This document shows, piece by piece, positions 37,428-47,885 of a DNA stretch of 64,000 nucleotides (its first letter is position 1; the number at the start of each line of letters is the position of its first letter). A program made the position numbers and the translations under genes. The DNA comes from Biscogniauxia marginata (lineage: Eukaryota > Ascomycota > Sordariomycetes > Xylariales > Xylariaceae): positions 1 to 64,000 of the forward strand of contig MU404157.1 of the NCBI GenBank assembly GCA_022695795.1, given 5' to 3'. The notes beneath the pieces were generated by a model. The model searched no databases and was not told where the DNA came from. It saw nothing but the letters and a program-made list of their open reading frames with translations.

Positions 37428-39122
37428 GCCTTTAGGTGCGTTTCATCTTTACCACGCTTTTACGAAGACTAGATCAAAAAGGTGAAGGAAACTTGATGCG
37501 AGAAGAAGAACAGCAAGCCCGACATTCTCATACTTCTTAAAGGTGTTTCCGATGGCGTACTTTTTGTTTTCATTACTAGCGGGCAAGCTACGACTTCACG
37601 AATCATACCATACTGAAGACACCCTACTCCCGATGACACTGCACGTAGCACCATAGGCACCTCTCCTTTGAGTTGCCTACCTAAGTTGTCCTCGAGGACT
37701 TAGGTTTGTAGGATAATAAAATACTTTGTTGGAGTGTATAGCATCGAAAACAATGACGACGAAAAGAGGGCAAAGCTGACCTCAGGACAATTCGTGCTAT
37801 TGTGCAGATGCAAATGGCTTGTCCTGGAAGTACAAGCTACCTACTGGGTTAGATAGACTCGACAGGCGTACTAGGACATTTTACATGCGTAGAATTGATC
37901 AGTTTTTACAACACCATCTCGTCATGTGTAATAATAATAGTAATAATCCGTAGTACTAAATCGTTAAACTAATCCGTTCAAGCAGCTAATCATCTCGATG
38001 CTCGGTGGGCCACAAGGCCTAAAGGTAACCTACATTGATATACATATCCTTTGCTTTCTTAACCTGCCCCTTTGCTTTAAGCACGTTGACTATATCAAGA
38101 CCGAAGTCACATTAGTAACGTAAAAACATTTATTCAGGGATTTTGTATTTGAAAAGAAAGTAGCTCTTTGAATCGCATTGTTTAATTATCTAGCCCCTTA
38201 GTCTATAGCACGACAAATGATTTGTTCGTTCGTTCGTTCGTTCTGTCGAGCAAAAAGGTGGTTTTAAAAATAAACAAACAAATTCTTTGTCGCCAGTTGA
38301 ATAAAGTCATCGTTTTTTTCTTCTGTTATTCGAAATGTCTATATATGTCTTTACCAGCGAGCGAATATCTCTCGACGTCACGAGTACGGATCGCAGCGGC
38401 AGTTTATCCCGCCGCCCTGAAGCGCGTATGGTGTCTCAGGAACCAACAGTGTGTTCTTCTGAATAACTAGACTAGATGGTCTTCCACGCCGTATACCCCT
38501 AGGAAGGCCCGCGCCCGGCGTCGAATAGACGTAACTGTACTGAAGCATACTACGAGCCGCCGGGGTTGAAGGTCGAAGTTTGAAGCAAGACCATTGTATA
38601 CCTTCTCACGCTAGATGTATCCTGGCATTAGTCCTTACTTACAATTTGCACACATAAGGAGACGCGAACATCGCCTATTTAAGTTGTAAGAAAAATACTA
38701 AACGGTTATATCACGGAGACAACTTAAACGGGACTGTACTTTTAGGGGGGAACACAAAGCCCTCCCCCCTTTTTATTGATTTTCACTTTTTTTTTTTTTT
38801 TCAACTACCTACCTATGTATGTAGGTAATTTTCTCCCACAGTCATAAATACGCTGGCTATTTAAACAGTAAACACTGGAAACATAACAGGTAACATATTG
38901 CGGGCGAAAACAAGAAACAATACGCTCCGACTGTGGGCTTCACGATCACTTTTAAGTCCATGCAAGGGTGTGGACTTCTGCTATTGTCATCTCCTCCTCT
39001 TCTTCTTTTTGGCCTTCTTCTCAACTTCACATCACCTTCGTCTTACCTTCCGTTTCTTTCTTCTTTTTCTTCTCTCTCTCTCCGTCTCCTTTTATTTCAT
39101 CTTTCTTTCGTCAACAACCCCT
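37428..39122. other. Intergenic, RING gene 3' side
   Basis: 1.7 kb, visibly AT-richer than the left half of the window. Contains a TTCG tandem at 38225-38243, T15-like and A-rich runs (38770-38800), and no supportable gene. Confidence 0.5.
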
Positions 39123-39515
39123 CTACATCGTCACCTTTTTCTTTTTTTTTCCCTCATTCATCTCTTTCTCCTCCTCCCTCCTCCCCTCCATCCCGTGGGG
39201 CACGCCGGCCGGCCCGTCGTCGTCGACGACGGCGACCAAGTCGCTCGCATAGAACCGGCCGTCGCGGCCGAGGAAGAGGTACCTGCCGCCATCCGGGCGG
39301 CCCAGGCGCGCGACGAGGCCCGGCGCGAGCTCGAGCTCGTCGTGGCCGTAGAAGCGCGCGCTCCGGCTCCGCGGCGCCGGCCCCAGGTACACGTCCTCGA
39401 GCGAGGCCAGCTCGCGCAGGTCCGACGCGCGCCGCGCGAGGGCCTCGGCCTGCTCGGCGGCTCGCTGCTTCCGCCCGCGGGCGAGGTCGGCGAGCCTGCG
39501 GAAGATGGACGGCAT
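39123..39515 (-). CDS. Small Arg/Ala/Glu-rich hypothetical protein
   Basis: 130-residue single-exon frame from an ATG. About 39190-39515 is strongly GC-rich with G/C at most third positions, unlike the AT-rich flanks, which supports real coding. The N-terminus is a basic, helix-prone stretch (MPSIFRRLADLARGRKQRAA, then EQAEALARRASDLRELASLE); the middle resembles a compact fold (GGRYLFLGRDGRFYASDLVA); the C-terminus runs into Lys/Glu-rich low complexity (EEEKEMNEGKKKKK), so the true end may differ through an unseen intron. No family recognised. The overlapping plus-strand frame (222 codons) is Arg/Ser/Leu low-complexity and less likely. Confidence 0.5.
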   Translation of the reverse strand: MPSIFRRLADLARGRKQRAAEQAEALARRASDLRELASLEDVYLGPAPRSRSARFYGHDELELAPGLVARLGRPDGGRYLFLGRDGRFYASDLVAVVDDDGPAGVPHGMEGRREEEKEMNEGKKKKKVTM

Positions 39516-42051
39516 TTGGGATTGGCGTGTGGGGGGAGGGAGGTTGCGGGGACGCCCGGATGGTAGGTATGCTTGTTCTGCGGGAGGGGAGGTAAAAGTT
39601 AGTTTTGTCTGAAATATCTTTTTTTTTTTTTTTTTCTGTTCTCGGTTTTCGTTATCCGAAAGGATGAGTTGTGCCTGTCAATGGAAAAATTTCCTGATCT
39701 CTACTTTTCGTGTTTGGGGTTTCAAAAGAAGAGTTTGAGGGTGAAACCCTAGGTATTTAAAGACTTCTATATTTACTATTTGGGAGATCAATGAGGTTGT
39801 TTGCTCTGTTCCGAATGGGATGTTTGGGTATAAGAGGGATTGCCCGTGAACAGGGGGAGAGTAGTGGTACAGGAGAGTTTGGAAACATGGGGTTGAACAG
39901 CGACTTCGTTCATGAACATACTCTTAATGGGGATATAGGTGCTGTTAGCTGACGATACACTTGTTCGTGTGGCTGCGGGTAGTTTTAGAACATGTCCCCC
40001 GGAAGAGGACGACCGGGGAGTTTCTTTTTACTGATACTAGTAAGCTCTAATGAGACTATCAAGGCGAACTCGGAATATCAATGTCTTGCGTTGACTAGGC
40101 CTGTTGTGAATGAAAGTGTGATAATCATAAGATTTCGCACTGATATACTTCTGGCAGACTTGCCGAACTGCATCCTACCTAGATATCTCTGTCAGTTTAG
40201 TGATAATTTTATCTAGGCAAGGAAATGCTTAACAGGGGCAGCTAGAAAAGAAAAGTGTCTACCTTAGATATTGTAGTGATGGCGCCCTTTTTGCGTTTCT
40301 TGCGCTTTTTGCTTCGCTCTTCCTACCCGTAAAGGGCCAAATCAAATAGGGGCTAGCAGATGTATTGCTAGACCAAGGTGTGTCAGGGTCTGTCTATTGT
40401 ATGGCGAAAAGTCCTGACTAGTTAGTAATATCTGTAAAGTTGATTATGAGTGATCATGGGTGGTATAGAATGTCCTTATTAAATCCTTTCTCCAAGGTAG
40501 TATCTTGGGGTATTAGATTGTCCTATTTTTATAGGTAGGGCTTGGCCTCATTTTGCTATGAGGTTTACATATATCTTTATAGAATCCTTCGTAGGTATTC
40601 TGCATGAATATCCCAAAAGAAAGCTTCCACCAAGGACCCAACTGTCATAGTAGAAGAAGTTCGCTTCTAATGATGATTAAATATGATGATTAAATCACAC
40701 TTGAATGGACATCCTATCATACAATATAAGCATGAAAGGTTAATCAAAGACACCGAGGTCATTAAATATAAGACATCGCTATTATCATTCAAAAAGCTGT
40801 GCCCAGGCTCCCACGTCATACAACACCAAAATGTAACGTTAGGAGGGTATAACTAATGTCTTGACGAACACGCCGGTTGTATGCAATATTAATGAAGATA
40901 ATTGATAAAATGACTTTCACAATTATCTACCGACATCCTGCCTACTAGGTCCTAAACTATCACAAAAGATTTTTATTCCGTGAGCACGTACATAGTAAAT
41001 GCCACATTTGAAGCTTGAGCACTTGAGTATAGAGACACCCCTTGAATCATGGCTGTCTAATAGATCCTTTTCTTTGCCCGATTACGCCGGCTCTCATACA
41101 AACAAGGCTGACTCGTTCGGATCCGAAGTTTACTTCGCTTGTTCTCCGTTGCTAATCGTTGGAAAGACTAGTAACGATACACCAAACAAGCGAACCCCAA
41201 AAGTTCTGTGATACACCCTATAATATGGCAGTCGTTGCAGGTTGGTGAGATGTATCACTACAAAGACTCGAACGACGTCAAACATGTAGGCAGATCTCGT
41301 GAGGTTCTTCAGGCCACAGGTCGGCTTCATGGTGTTTTGCAATGTTCTTGCCCTGAAGGTTATGCTTCCCTCCTTTCCTTTCCTTCTTTGCTTTCTTTCT
41401 TCCTTCCTTTTATTTTATCAAATATATATAATATATATATTTCTTTGGAAATTTTGACACCAACAACCTTGTAGGTCGGATGTGTTGTGTATCTCAACGA
41501 GGACTTGTCAGTTAGCAAATTTAGTCGTATGACGTCCAATAATTCCAACTGACTTCCCGAGGAAATACTCGGTGGTACAGCTTCGTGGCCGGTAATTGAC
41601 CAATATAATGGAGCTTACATCATCTTAATTATAGCGTCCAGCAATTGTCAAATAGCGTTCTCGTAGGCATGAATTCGTATCCAGAAATGAAGAAAATGGG
41701 ATGGTATTACTGCTCGGTTTGAGATAAGCAGTAAAAAGATACATCTGATATGCCGAAATATTAAATTTGCATGCCTTAAAATTCTAGAGAGGGTTTTGCT
41801 TATTTTGTTCCCTTTCTTTTTCGTCGAGTAGGTGAGCCTGCCTATCTTCGAGTGAAACAGTGGGGTTTGATGTTTACCCCTTTTCCCTGACTGCTTAGTC
41901 AGCTCTGAGAACGCGAGCCCTAAGGTCCACTCAGCAAGTCGCTGTCGAGTAGCTTTGGAGTGTGATCACAAGAAAACGGAGGATTATGCCCTTTATAGTT
42001 ATTTACACAGTCTCGTTTGTCGCGTAAATCATCATATAACGCCGTTCACCT
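39516..42051. other. Long AT-richer intergenic region
   Basis: 2.5 kb with no supportable gene. Frames are short and stop-rich. It holds a T17-like run near 39620, a repeated ATGATTAAAT unit near 40670-40695, and a CTTT/TATA-rich stretch at 41370-41450. Decayed transposon sequence is possible, but I recognised no transposase or reverse transcriptase residue pattern. Confidence 0.45.
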
Positions 42052-42789
42052 TCATTCCATGCCCATGTTCTCAACATCCTCCGCTAGTGCGGCCTCTTCC
42101 TCCGTCAACCCCCAGGGTCCCAAACCCATCTCCAATCGCTTCAACGGCGGCTGCTCGGACTCATCACCCTCGTCTTCCTCCTCGCGCTTGCGCTTGACGC
42201 CAGCATCTGCTATGTCGTCGTTTTCAGGCTCGGACGAGGAGTCCGCCTCGTCTCCCAGGGCAACGGAAGTGTCGTAGTAGATGCTCATCAACAGGTAGTT
42301 GTCCATGTGGTGCTTCTGTAGGAGCGTCGAGAATGTGCGTGTACTCGTGGCCAGGCGCCCGTAACCGTGCGCAAACTTCTCGTAGGGGTGTGCTTGGAGA
42401 TATGTCTCCTGGGCAGTCAGGAGAGCGACGACTAGCTTGAAGACGGTGCTTCCGGGGAGGTCTTGGGCCCACGGGACGGTCTGCTTGATGGAGCTCCAAA
42501 ATTCACCTGGCATCACGTCGGATATATGGTCTGGGTCGTGCTCCATGGCCTCGGTGGCCTTGTCGAAGAGCACAGCGAGCGCCTGGTCGACGATGATTTT
42601 GTTCAGGCCGGCCGAGAAGCTGCGGATTCGTTCCTTGATTAGAGCAGACTCGAGCCCGGCTAGTAACCCTCGGCATCGCCTATCCTGAAAGTCGAAGCCG
42701 ATTCTTGGTAGCAGTTTTCTAAGTTTAATCCTTTTCTGTTTGTTTCCGGGGAACTTGTAGCCTCCGTGGGCATGGCGGCGTCGAGGCAT
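42052..42789 (-). CDS. Hypothetical protein with acidic/NLS-like tail
   Basis: 245 residues, single exon, ATG of MPRRRHAHGGYKFPG. The N-terminus is very basic (KQKRIKLRKLLPRIG), followed by a mainly helical body (LLAGLESALIKERIRSFSAG, IIVDQALAVLFDKATEAMEH, MPGEFWSSIKQTVPWAQDLP, TVFKLVVALLTAQETYLQAH, LLQKHHMDNYLLMSIYYDTS), an acidic segment with a KRKREEED nuclear-localisation-like motif, and a Glu-rich end. There is no sign of decay, unlike the neighbours to the right. No family recognised. A nuclear or chromatin role is a guess from composition only. Confidence 0.75.
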   Translation of the reverse strand: MPRRRHAHGGYKFPGNKQKRIKLRKLLPRIGFDFQDRRCRGLLAGLESALIKERIRSFSAGLNKIIVDQALAVLFDKATEAMEHDPDHISDVMPGEFWSSIKQTVPWAQDLPGSTVFKLVVALLTAQETYLQAHPYEKFAHGYGRLATSTRTFSTLLQKHHMDNYLLMSIYYDTSVALGDEADSSSEPENDDIADAGVKRKREEEDEGDESEQPPLKRLEMGLGPWGLTEEEAALAEDVENMGME

Positions 42790-43397
42790 TCTGGGTATAG
42801 TTGTCTTGGTTAGTGAGGACTGGAAAAATGGACAGTGGGTTGAGATTCTCTCATTTGTGTTGTAGTGGTATACGTACGCAAACCAAGGGTAGGCACAGGG
42901 CTTTAGGTGAATCAAGGGGTCCTTTGCTAAGTAAAAATACCCATACGAGGAAGTATGCAATTAACATGTATTTTTTTGATCCACGTTGTAAAAAGGAAGA
43001 TGGATGGTGTATGTGGATGGCATGTTTACATGTACCTAGTACCTGGTGTGTGTCTGCTGTGGCATACGTCAACGCGATTATATGGTTGCCCTGTGAGCTT
43101 TTGTTGCTAGCAGTGGCGTAGGAATGGGGGAGGGTAGCGGTACGAGAAACAATGTTGATAATATTACTGGGAAGATAAAGGGTGTATCGAAAAGGTAATA
43201 CGGTAAAGGCATTATTACACAATACTGGCATATTTGCAAGCTGGCTATGTTTTTTCCAAGGACAGTTATCAAGAGATTATGCCGTGATGATAGCTTCAAC
43301 GAAATGGGACAGCCGTACTGAAAGGGCATTGACCATGATGTGGTAGGACGTGTTTGCTTGACGCTTATATATCATAATAAAAGTGTTCCTGTCACCT

Positions 43398-43570
43398 GCA
43401 CCCACTGGCCTAGTTGGTAAGGCATGGCTAAAACCTTCGGGTTCGAGCCAGGGAGTAGGCAAACTACACTGCAGTGTAGCTCACCAGCTCGGAACGGTGC
43501 GTCTGCGGTCTCACGGGGCTTGCCAGCGTTGAACCCTGTTACCGAGCTATACTGCCATATATATGAGGGG
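43398..43570 (+). mobile_element. Possible tRNA-derived SINE (degenerate)
   Basis: An A-box-like TGGCCTAGTTGG (43406-43417) and a B-box-like GGTTCGAGCC (43440-43449) are spaced 22 nt apart, as in tRNA promoters, and a D-arm GCC...GGC pairing is visible. The T stem and acceptor stem do not pair, so this is not a working tRNA gene. About 120 nt of unrelated sequence follows, including a 16-nt perfect palindrome, and then T-rich DNA. Such head-body-tail organisation fits fungal SINEs, but with one copy in view it remains a candidate; a decayed tRNA pseudogene is the alternative. Confidence 0.4.
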
Positions 43571-43639
43571 ACTGGGGGAAAGTTTTTTTTACTCCTTTTT
43601 TGTCTCGTTCACTCCTTTTATTATACTTACCATTATTAT

Positions 43640-43792
43640 GTCTTTTTTTAAATAAAAAATTCGAAGATTTATTTAAACTTTCCCCTTTTCACCCTTTTAT
43701 TATAAATAAAATAAAGTTTATTATAAAAATATATTTATACTTATTTATTAAAAAAAATTTAATTTTTAGTTTATTTTATAAATAGGTGTAAC
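43640..43792. other. Very AT-rich block
   Basis: About 150 bases almost entirely A and T (TTTATTATAAATAAA, AAATATATTTATACTT), far from the surrounding composition. It could be an AT-rich mobile element tail, a nuclear insert of mitochondrial DNA, or heavily mutated repeat. Confidence 0.6.
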
Positions 43793-44115
43793 TAGGTAGG
43801 TAATCGACTATTGAGTAAGTATGATTCAGGGGTCATATTAACAAACATCGTCCAGGAGAATTCAGATGTTCACAACTCAACCGTTATGCTTCCAACCATA
43901 TCCATGTGGGACCAGCCATCTAGCTTTTCAATAGATATTGAGTACACACCTGACTAGAACATATGTCTAGAGTCACTTCCTGAATGCATACTGTTTCGTG
44001 CTGTGACGCCTCTTGATAAACTACCGAGTTCCGTATCTACATCACCGTGTCTCTCTAAATACAGAGCATCGTGTGATATGGTGACTTCCTCTAGCCTGGC
44101 TATGCTCTAGGTGCC

Positions 44116-44881
44116 TTACCACGGTAGAATCTGCCCCTGGTAGACGAATTGCCCCCCAAATTTCTCCCCCATAGCCCCATCAATAACCCCCAACATGCCA
44201 TCGACGCTCTGTTCAACCGTTGTGGACGGCGCGCCAGGGAAACCCCATTCCTCGGCCGTATACAACCCAGAACGAGTCTGGACCCAGCCGGGGTGTAGCG
44301 CAACAGCAATGAGCCCACTCGCCTCATTCTGCAGGTGCAGGACTCGAGTGATCCAGTTCAGTGCCGCCTTGAAGGGACCATACGCGCTGCCTGACGCCTC
44401 CTGAGCGGTAATGCAGCCCACTGACGACGTGACCATGATGAGCTTGGGTGGGCCGGGACTTGCTTTCTGCAGTAGTGACCATAGGCCCTGGAAAACCATC
44501 AACGGTACGATCGTGTTTGTCTCGAAGGTTAGAGCGCAGGTGCTCGGCTGAGGTCGTAGCTGCCGGCGTCATGGGCGGCGTCAAGGCTGCGTTGTTGATC
44601 AGCACGTCTATGCGGTCCACGATGTCGACGCCGTCGATCGTGAAGGCGGCGCGGACCTTCTCAGGGGGTACGGCGGATGCGAAGTCCAGTTGGATGATAT
44701 GGAGCTTGCTTTGATCTCCTGTAGCCACGCCAGTGCCCGAAGTGTCTGCCTTGAGACTAGCAACAGCCTCCTGATTACGCACAGTCGCTATGACTGTAGT
44801 CAAGGGACGGGCCAACAGAGACTTGACAAGACTAAGGCCGATGCCCCTATTGTCACCTGTGACGACATAAATGGTATTGTG
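44116..44881 (-). pseudogene. Short-chain dehydrogenase/reductase pseudogene
   Basis: Relic of an NAD(P)-dependent SDR. Clear signatures remain: cofactor-binding VTGDNRGIG near the N-terminus, DVLINNAA, catalytic serine region LIMVTSSVGC, catalytic YGPFK (Tyr-x3-Lys), HPGWVQT, and a C-terminal end LPW as in full-length family members. Two lesions: the frame starting HNTIYVVTG has a TAG directly upstream (44884-44882) and no ATG or plausible upstream exon, and a one-base frameshift near 44521-44528 separates SAEHLRSNL from the second half. A TATA-like TTATATAAG lies about 135 bp upstream on the same strand (45014-45022), so the promoter side seems kept. Clustered with the MFS and NRPS relics. 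Sequencing error in this copy is the alternative. Confidence 0.82.
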
Positions 44882-45716
44882 CTATGCTGATGATACTTTG
44901 GAGGACTTTAGGTAATGCAAAGCAAGAAACGCGGAGGCTTTGTGGAAATTTAGGTGGTAGTGTGTTTCAAGTGTGTATTGTAAGGCTTGCTCATTAGAAC
45001 GAGCAAAAGACATCTTATATAACCCGTGTATGGAGTTATGTTGTTCCGACTTTAAAAATACTCCTATGTGTAAGGTAGGTGCGTATGATAGTGGTTAGCC
45101 GAAAAGGGGTTGCGGTGGTGTAAGTAAGGGGGTTTGGGGGTGGCCGTTTCAATCTTAGACATATATTACGCTCCCTTTATATATCGGCTTGATCGGCTAG
45201 GAAAAGCCCATGGCTCCTTGGCATATTACCGTAATGTAAGGCCGAAGAGAGAAGTGATGTTACTTTTTGGAGAGCACCCAGAAGGCAGAATTTGACATAG
45301 CCGGGTGTCACGGAATACCTATCCTGAGAACAACGTATATAGGTGAGGTGATGAAGTGGTTATTGCGCGGGGAACTAGAACTATAGCTACTTAGGGTACG
45401 GTATATATATACACCTAATCTCGTGTAGCACCTGATCTAGTATCCCATCACCTGCATCCCGACACTAGGGCTGTGCTGTTCTGGGACAAATTTCTAGGCA
45501 GCTAAGAAGATATAGAGACAAAAGAGCAGGCTAGCATGTGTGCTGTAAGCGAAAGAAACTTAATTACATTTATTACTAAATCGCAAGAACCTGCCTCACC
45601 TGACACGGATGTTGTGTAGTGAATGGAACATAAGGGCATCAGCTAGCCTCGCCTCTGTGTACCACCAGGTCTATGGACTTGAACCTTTACGGGTTACTGA
45701 TGTATATTACATGATG
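44882..45716. other. Intergenic between SDR and MFS relics
   Basis: About 830 bases with the SDR upstream region (TATA-like at 45014-45022) and the 3' side of the MFS relic. Stop-rich in all frames. Nothing else recognised. Confidence 0.5.
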
Positions 45717-47573
45717 TTACTGGGCAGAAGTGCTCAACGGAAGCGGTGTCTCGATCTTTGCTTCCTCGGTATGTTCTTTCGTCTGCTTGATAGGAATCCA
45801 CTTCAACAATGGCCAACTGACCACGGTAATACAGCAGAGAACGAGGGCGACTAAGAGTGCCTTTGAGATGCCATTATTGTAAGCCTGAATAACGAGCTGG
45901 CGGTTTGGGGGAGAAAGCGTATCCCCGGACGACTGAAAGCTGCTCAGAGGATCCGGTAGATCCATATCTTTAGCAACACCGGTCACCTTACCGAGAAACA
46001 AGGACTGAGATACGGCAATGAAGATGGCGCCTCCAAGCGTGTTCACGAGAATAATCGCTGATGTGGCGTAAGCAACGTCGACGTGATCCACTGCCACCTG
46101 AACTCCGACGATACATTGTTGTATGCCCATCCCGGAGCCTGCACCGAAGAGAATCTGGTATCCAATCCATCTGGATTGCGAGATCTGGGGATAGAGTGTA
46201 TAGAGCATGCTAGCCCCGATAGAAGCCAGTATGGTCGCTAGGATGATGGAAGGTACGATGTAGCCAACAATAGAGGCCCCGAAACCGGCGAATATTGCCA
46301 TTAGAATAACAGCGAGGACCATAGGCAGCAGCTTTATACCGGATTCTTGCGCGGATGCTCCCTGGACGGCTTGAAACCATATGGGTAACTAAAAGCATGC
46401 CTCCGGTTAGCGGGATAAGGCGTCTGACGGGTGTAGACTCACATAGTATAACACGATGAACTGGGCGCCTGCCATACAAAACCTGTCGAGAATCAACATG
46501 GCAAATGTCCTGTTCTTGAGTAGTCGCGTGGAGAACGTCGCGCGTTCACCCTTCCACCCTTGGTGCAAACCAACACAGATGATGGAGACACCAAAGACGA
46601 CAAAAAGCGCAATAATCCGACCATTCGACCAAGCATACGTCGTACCGTCCCACTGGACAGCCAGAAGTAAGCATGCCAGGCTTCCTGCGATGGCTATACC
46701 CCCGTCCAAGTCCAACTGGAGCAGTCGCTGTTTCACCGAAGTCAAGTCTTCTAGTTATCCGACGGAGGAACAGGGGTAGATCTAACATGAAGAATATGAC
46801 GACGGAAAGAACAGCAGCAACGGGCAAGTTGATCCAAAAACACCAGCGCCACCCGATATTTCTGGCGATCGCACCTCCTATAATGGGACCGACAATGAGT
46901 GCAATGCCTTCGAGTGACCCCAGGCAACTTGTATAGATCGGTCGCAAGTGCAACGGGACGACCTAAGCGGTGATACTGGATGCTCATTGTTATTCCACAT
47001 GATGCGACCAAGAATATTTCATGGAGTGAGCTGGACACTTACACTAACGCACCAGACACAATGCCCGCGGCCCCTAATCATGCCATGGCCCTGCCACCCA
47101 TGAAGACCGAAGATGCTCGTGCTAAAGCGCACACCAAAGAGCCGATGGCGAGAAGAAGAATGGAGGTGAGGAAGACTACCTTGGGTCGAAAGGTGGAGTA
47201 GAGCTTTCCAAATGTCGGCTGTGTCGCACCAGTCACGAGCAGGCTGATGTCCATTAATTGACGGATGCGTGGACGAAGGAGGCCAGGATTACGTACTATA
47301 CAGATCCATACCAGCCAGAAGAGTCGATGGACCGAAATTCATCAACGAGTGTCGGGACAATGGTGGCAACGATGGTGGCATCCTGGGGAGATTGTTAGCG
47401 TGAAGGCGTGTGTGGAGGGTCAGTGGCGGGGCACGTACGAGAATGCCTATGATAATACCAAGGCCGAGGGCAACAATGACCAAGTTGCGCTTCAAGACCG
47501 AACTGGGCGATGGTTTCGCTTCATCTTGAGGTTCTGCCGAGTTACGCGGCGCGGGGCCATCAGAGGCTGCCAT
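45717..47573 (-). pseudogene. DHA2-type MFS exporter pseudogene
   Basis: Relic of a 14-helix major facilitator drug or metabolite exporter (AflT-like). Exons 47573..47439, 47382..47297, 47243..47045, 46962..46443 and 46388..45717 have good splice sites and would give about 535 residues. Seen: [96 protein letters not shown], then six more hydrophobic helices. Lesions: a TGA at 47080-47078 in the GGRAMA-LGAAGIVSG motif, where the family normally has Gly, and a one-base frameshift near 46746-46753, between FLRRITR and TSVKQRLLQ. The last two thirds of the gene is otherwise well kept, so inactivation looks recent. It probably exported the product of the neighbouring NRPS. Confidence 0.88.
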
Positions 47574-47885
47574 GGTACAACCCCCTGAAGCAGAACAGAC
47601 TAGAATGAGGTAAAGCTTCAATGAAAGGAGAGAGAATGAAATTTGGTTGGATGTCGAGGTCGCAAATCAATGCGGCTAAGTCTTTTTAATAAGGGGCTGT
47701 CGGCCCAAGTGACTCTTTGTGTAACCAACAGCCAAAGTAAACTCTGACTCCGAAAGTAGGTAGTCAGTACATGGTGTAGTGAGGTGATCATTTCAGGGGC
47801 AGTTTTGAGATGGATTGGGTCTAGAGATCATGTTTAACTACGAAGGGCACTATCAGGCTCTGGAAAAGGAAGACTCCATCCTTCA
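47574..47885. other. Region between divergent MFS and NRPS relics
   Basis: About 310 bases. It includes the MFS 5' flank on the minus strand. The left end of the NRPS relic fades out here without a start codon or upstream domain. Confidence 0.5.

Larger units (their letters stand above)
42790..44115. other. Intergenic with SINE-like unit and AT-rich block
   Basis: 1.3 kb between the 245-residue hypothetical and the SDR pseudogene. No protein gene. It contains the tRNA-like/SINE-like unit and the AT-rich block listed separately. Confidence 0.5.

Noticed and set aside
38898..39595. Two overlapping plus-strand frames of about 220 codons
   Set aside because: Encode low-complexity Leu/Phe/Ser then Arg/Ser repeats; they are the complement of the more credible minus-strand 130-codon frame and its T-rich flank.
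43398..43470. Functional tRNA gene
   Set aside because: A- and B-box-like words and a three-pair D arm are present, but the T arm and acceptor stem do not pair, so it was kept only as a SINE-like candidate.
43600..43785. 61-codon frame in AT-rich block
   Set aside because: Lys/Ile/Leu/Phe only, as expected from AT-rich DNA.
44521..44528. Intron explaining the SDR frame change
   Set aside because: No donor/acceptor pair of plausible length exists between the two halves; a frameshift fits better.
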